Source: Lysobacterales bacterium (GTDB taxonomy: Bacteria > Pseudomonadota > Gammaproteobacteria > Xanthomonadales > Marinicellaceae). Taken from it: a stretch of 5,152 nucleotides of DNA. The notes below the pieces were generated by a model. It did not search any database and had not been told where the DNA came from. It saw only the letters and a list, made by a program, of their open reading frames with translations. The stretch is from the NCBI GenBank assembly GCA_026990095.1, contig JALSIL010000074.1, forward strand, positions 1 through 5,152, written 5' to 3'. Shown piece after piece: positions 5,004 through 5,152 of this stretch. Each line of letters starts with the position of its first letter. Within the stretch, counting starts at the first letter, position 1. The translations under genes were made by a program, and so were the position numbers.

Positions 5004-5152
5004 TTACCTACCACACTGTTCATTGGCAGAAGAAAGTATTTCTGCTACTTGAGTGGCTAACTCAGGTATTTGAACTTGGTAAGTATTGCCTGTTAGTTGT
5101 TCGTAAGCGGGTGCAAAAGAACGCAAATGGTTTCTTGAGCCACACAAGAGTT
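5004..5152 (-). CDS. DUF2202-like (ferritin-like fold) protein, C-terminal 48 codons only
   Basis: An open frame enters from the right edge and ends at TAA (5004-5006), giving 48 complete codons. The fragment opens with LLCGSRNHLRSFAPAYEQLTGNTYQVQIP. The SRNHLRxF...L...G..Y..Q pattern is what I recall from the end of the DUF2202 domain, a ferritin-like four-helix bundle thought to bind a di-metal site; the His of NHLR would be a ligand of that site. The rest (ELATQVAEILSSANEQCGR) is a helix and a short tail with one Cys. The start, any signal peptide and the other metal ligands lie outside the window. It is on the same strand as the cytochrome genes and 67 bp upstream of the peroxidase start, with the palindrome between. 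Proteins of this domain often carry Gly/Gln/Met-rich stretches like those seen here in the cytochrome and lipoprotein, which makes a functional link plausible. The family call rests on a short stretch. Confidence 0.65.
   Translation of the reverse strand, partial: LLCGSRNHLRSFAPAYEQLTGNTYQVQIPELATQVAEILSSANEQCGR

Overview
The window is AT-rich bacterial DNA, most probably from a gammaproteobacterium. The pointers are a Gram-negative ABC-2 permease pair of the YbhS/YbhR (YhhJ-like) type, an outer-membrane lipid A deacylase of the LpxR family, and several exported c-type cytochromes. A marine or sulfur-oxidising low-GC lineage would fit, but that is a guess from composition and gene content. 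No tRNA, rRNA, CRISPR array or mobile element is visible.

Layout: two convergent blocks meet at a hairpin at 2795-2834. The left block (1-2780, + strand) is an operon tail: the C-terminal part of one ABC-2 permease (runs off the left edge), a complete second permease and an LpxR-like lipid A 3'-O-deacylase. The genes are separated by 9 bp or less, and each Shine-Dalgarno (SD) sequence sits on or beside the preceding stop codon. The missing upstream part probably holds an ATPase and an HlyD-type membrane fusion protein, as is usual for this family.

The right block (2857-5152) is all on the - strand. In transcription order it holds the last 48 codons of a DUF2202-like ferritin-fold protein (runs off the right edge), a perfect 13-bp inverted repeat, a di-heme cytochrome c peroxidase, a mono-heme cytochrome c with a Gly/Gln/Met-rich tail, and a small lipoprotein with a similar Gly/Met/His/Lys-rich segment. 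The peroxidase and mono-heme genes are 9 bp apart and clearly co-transcribed. The lipoprotein follows after 124 bp.

How the genes may work together: the left block looks like envelope export plus lipid A remodelling. The right block looks like a periplasmic redox or metal-handling module, in which the mono-heme cytochrome could pass electrons to the peroxidase and the Gly/Met-rich segments could bind metal or act as flexible linkers. The most interesting points are the ABC-permease/LpxR operon, the shared Gly-rich segments in two otherwise unrelated adjacent exported proteins, and the palindrome with an embedded TATAAT ahead of the peroxidase gene. Every complete gene looks intact, with no frameshift or internal stop.
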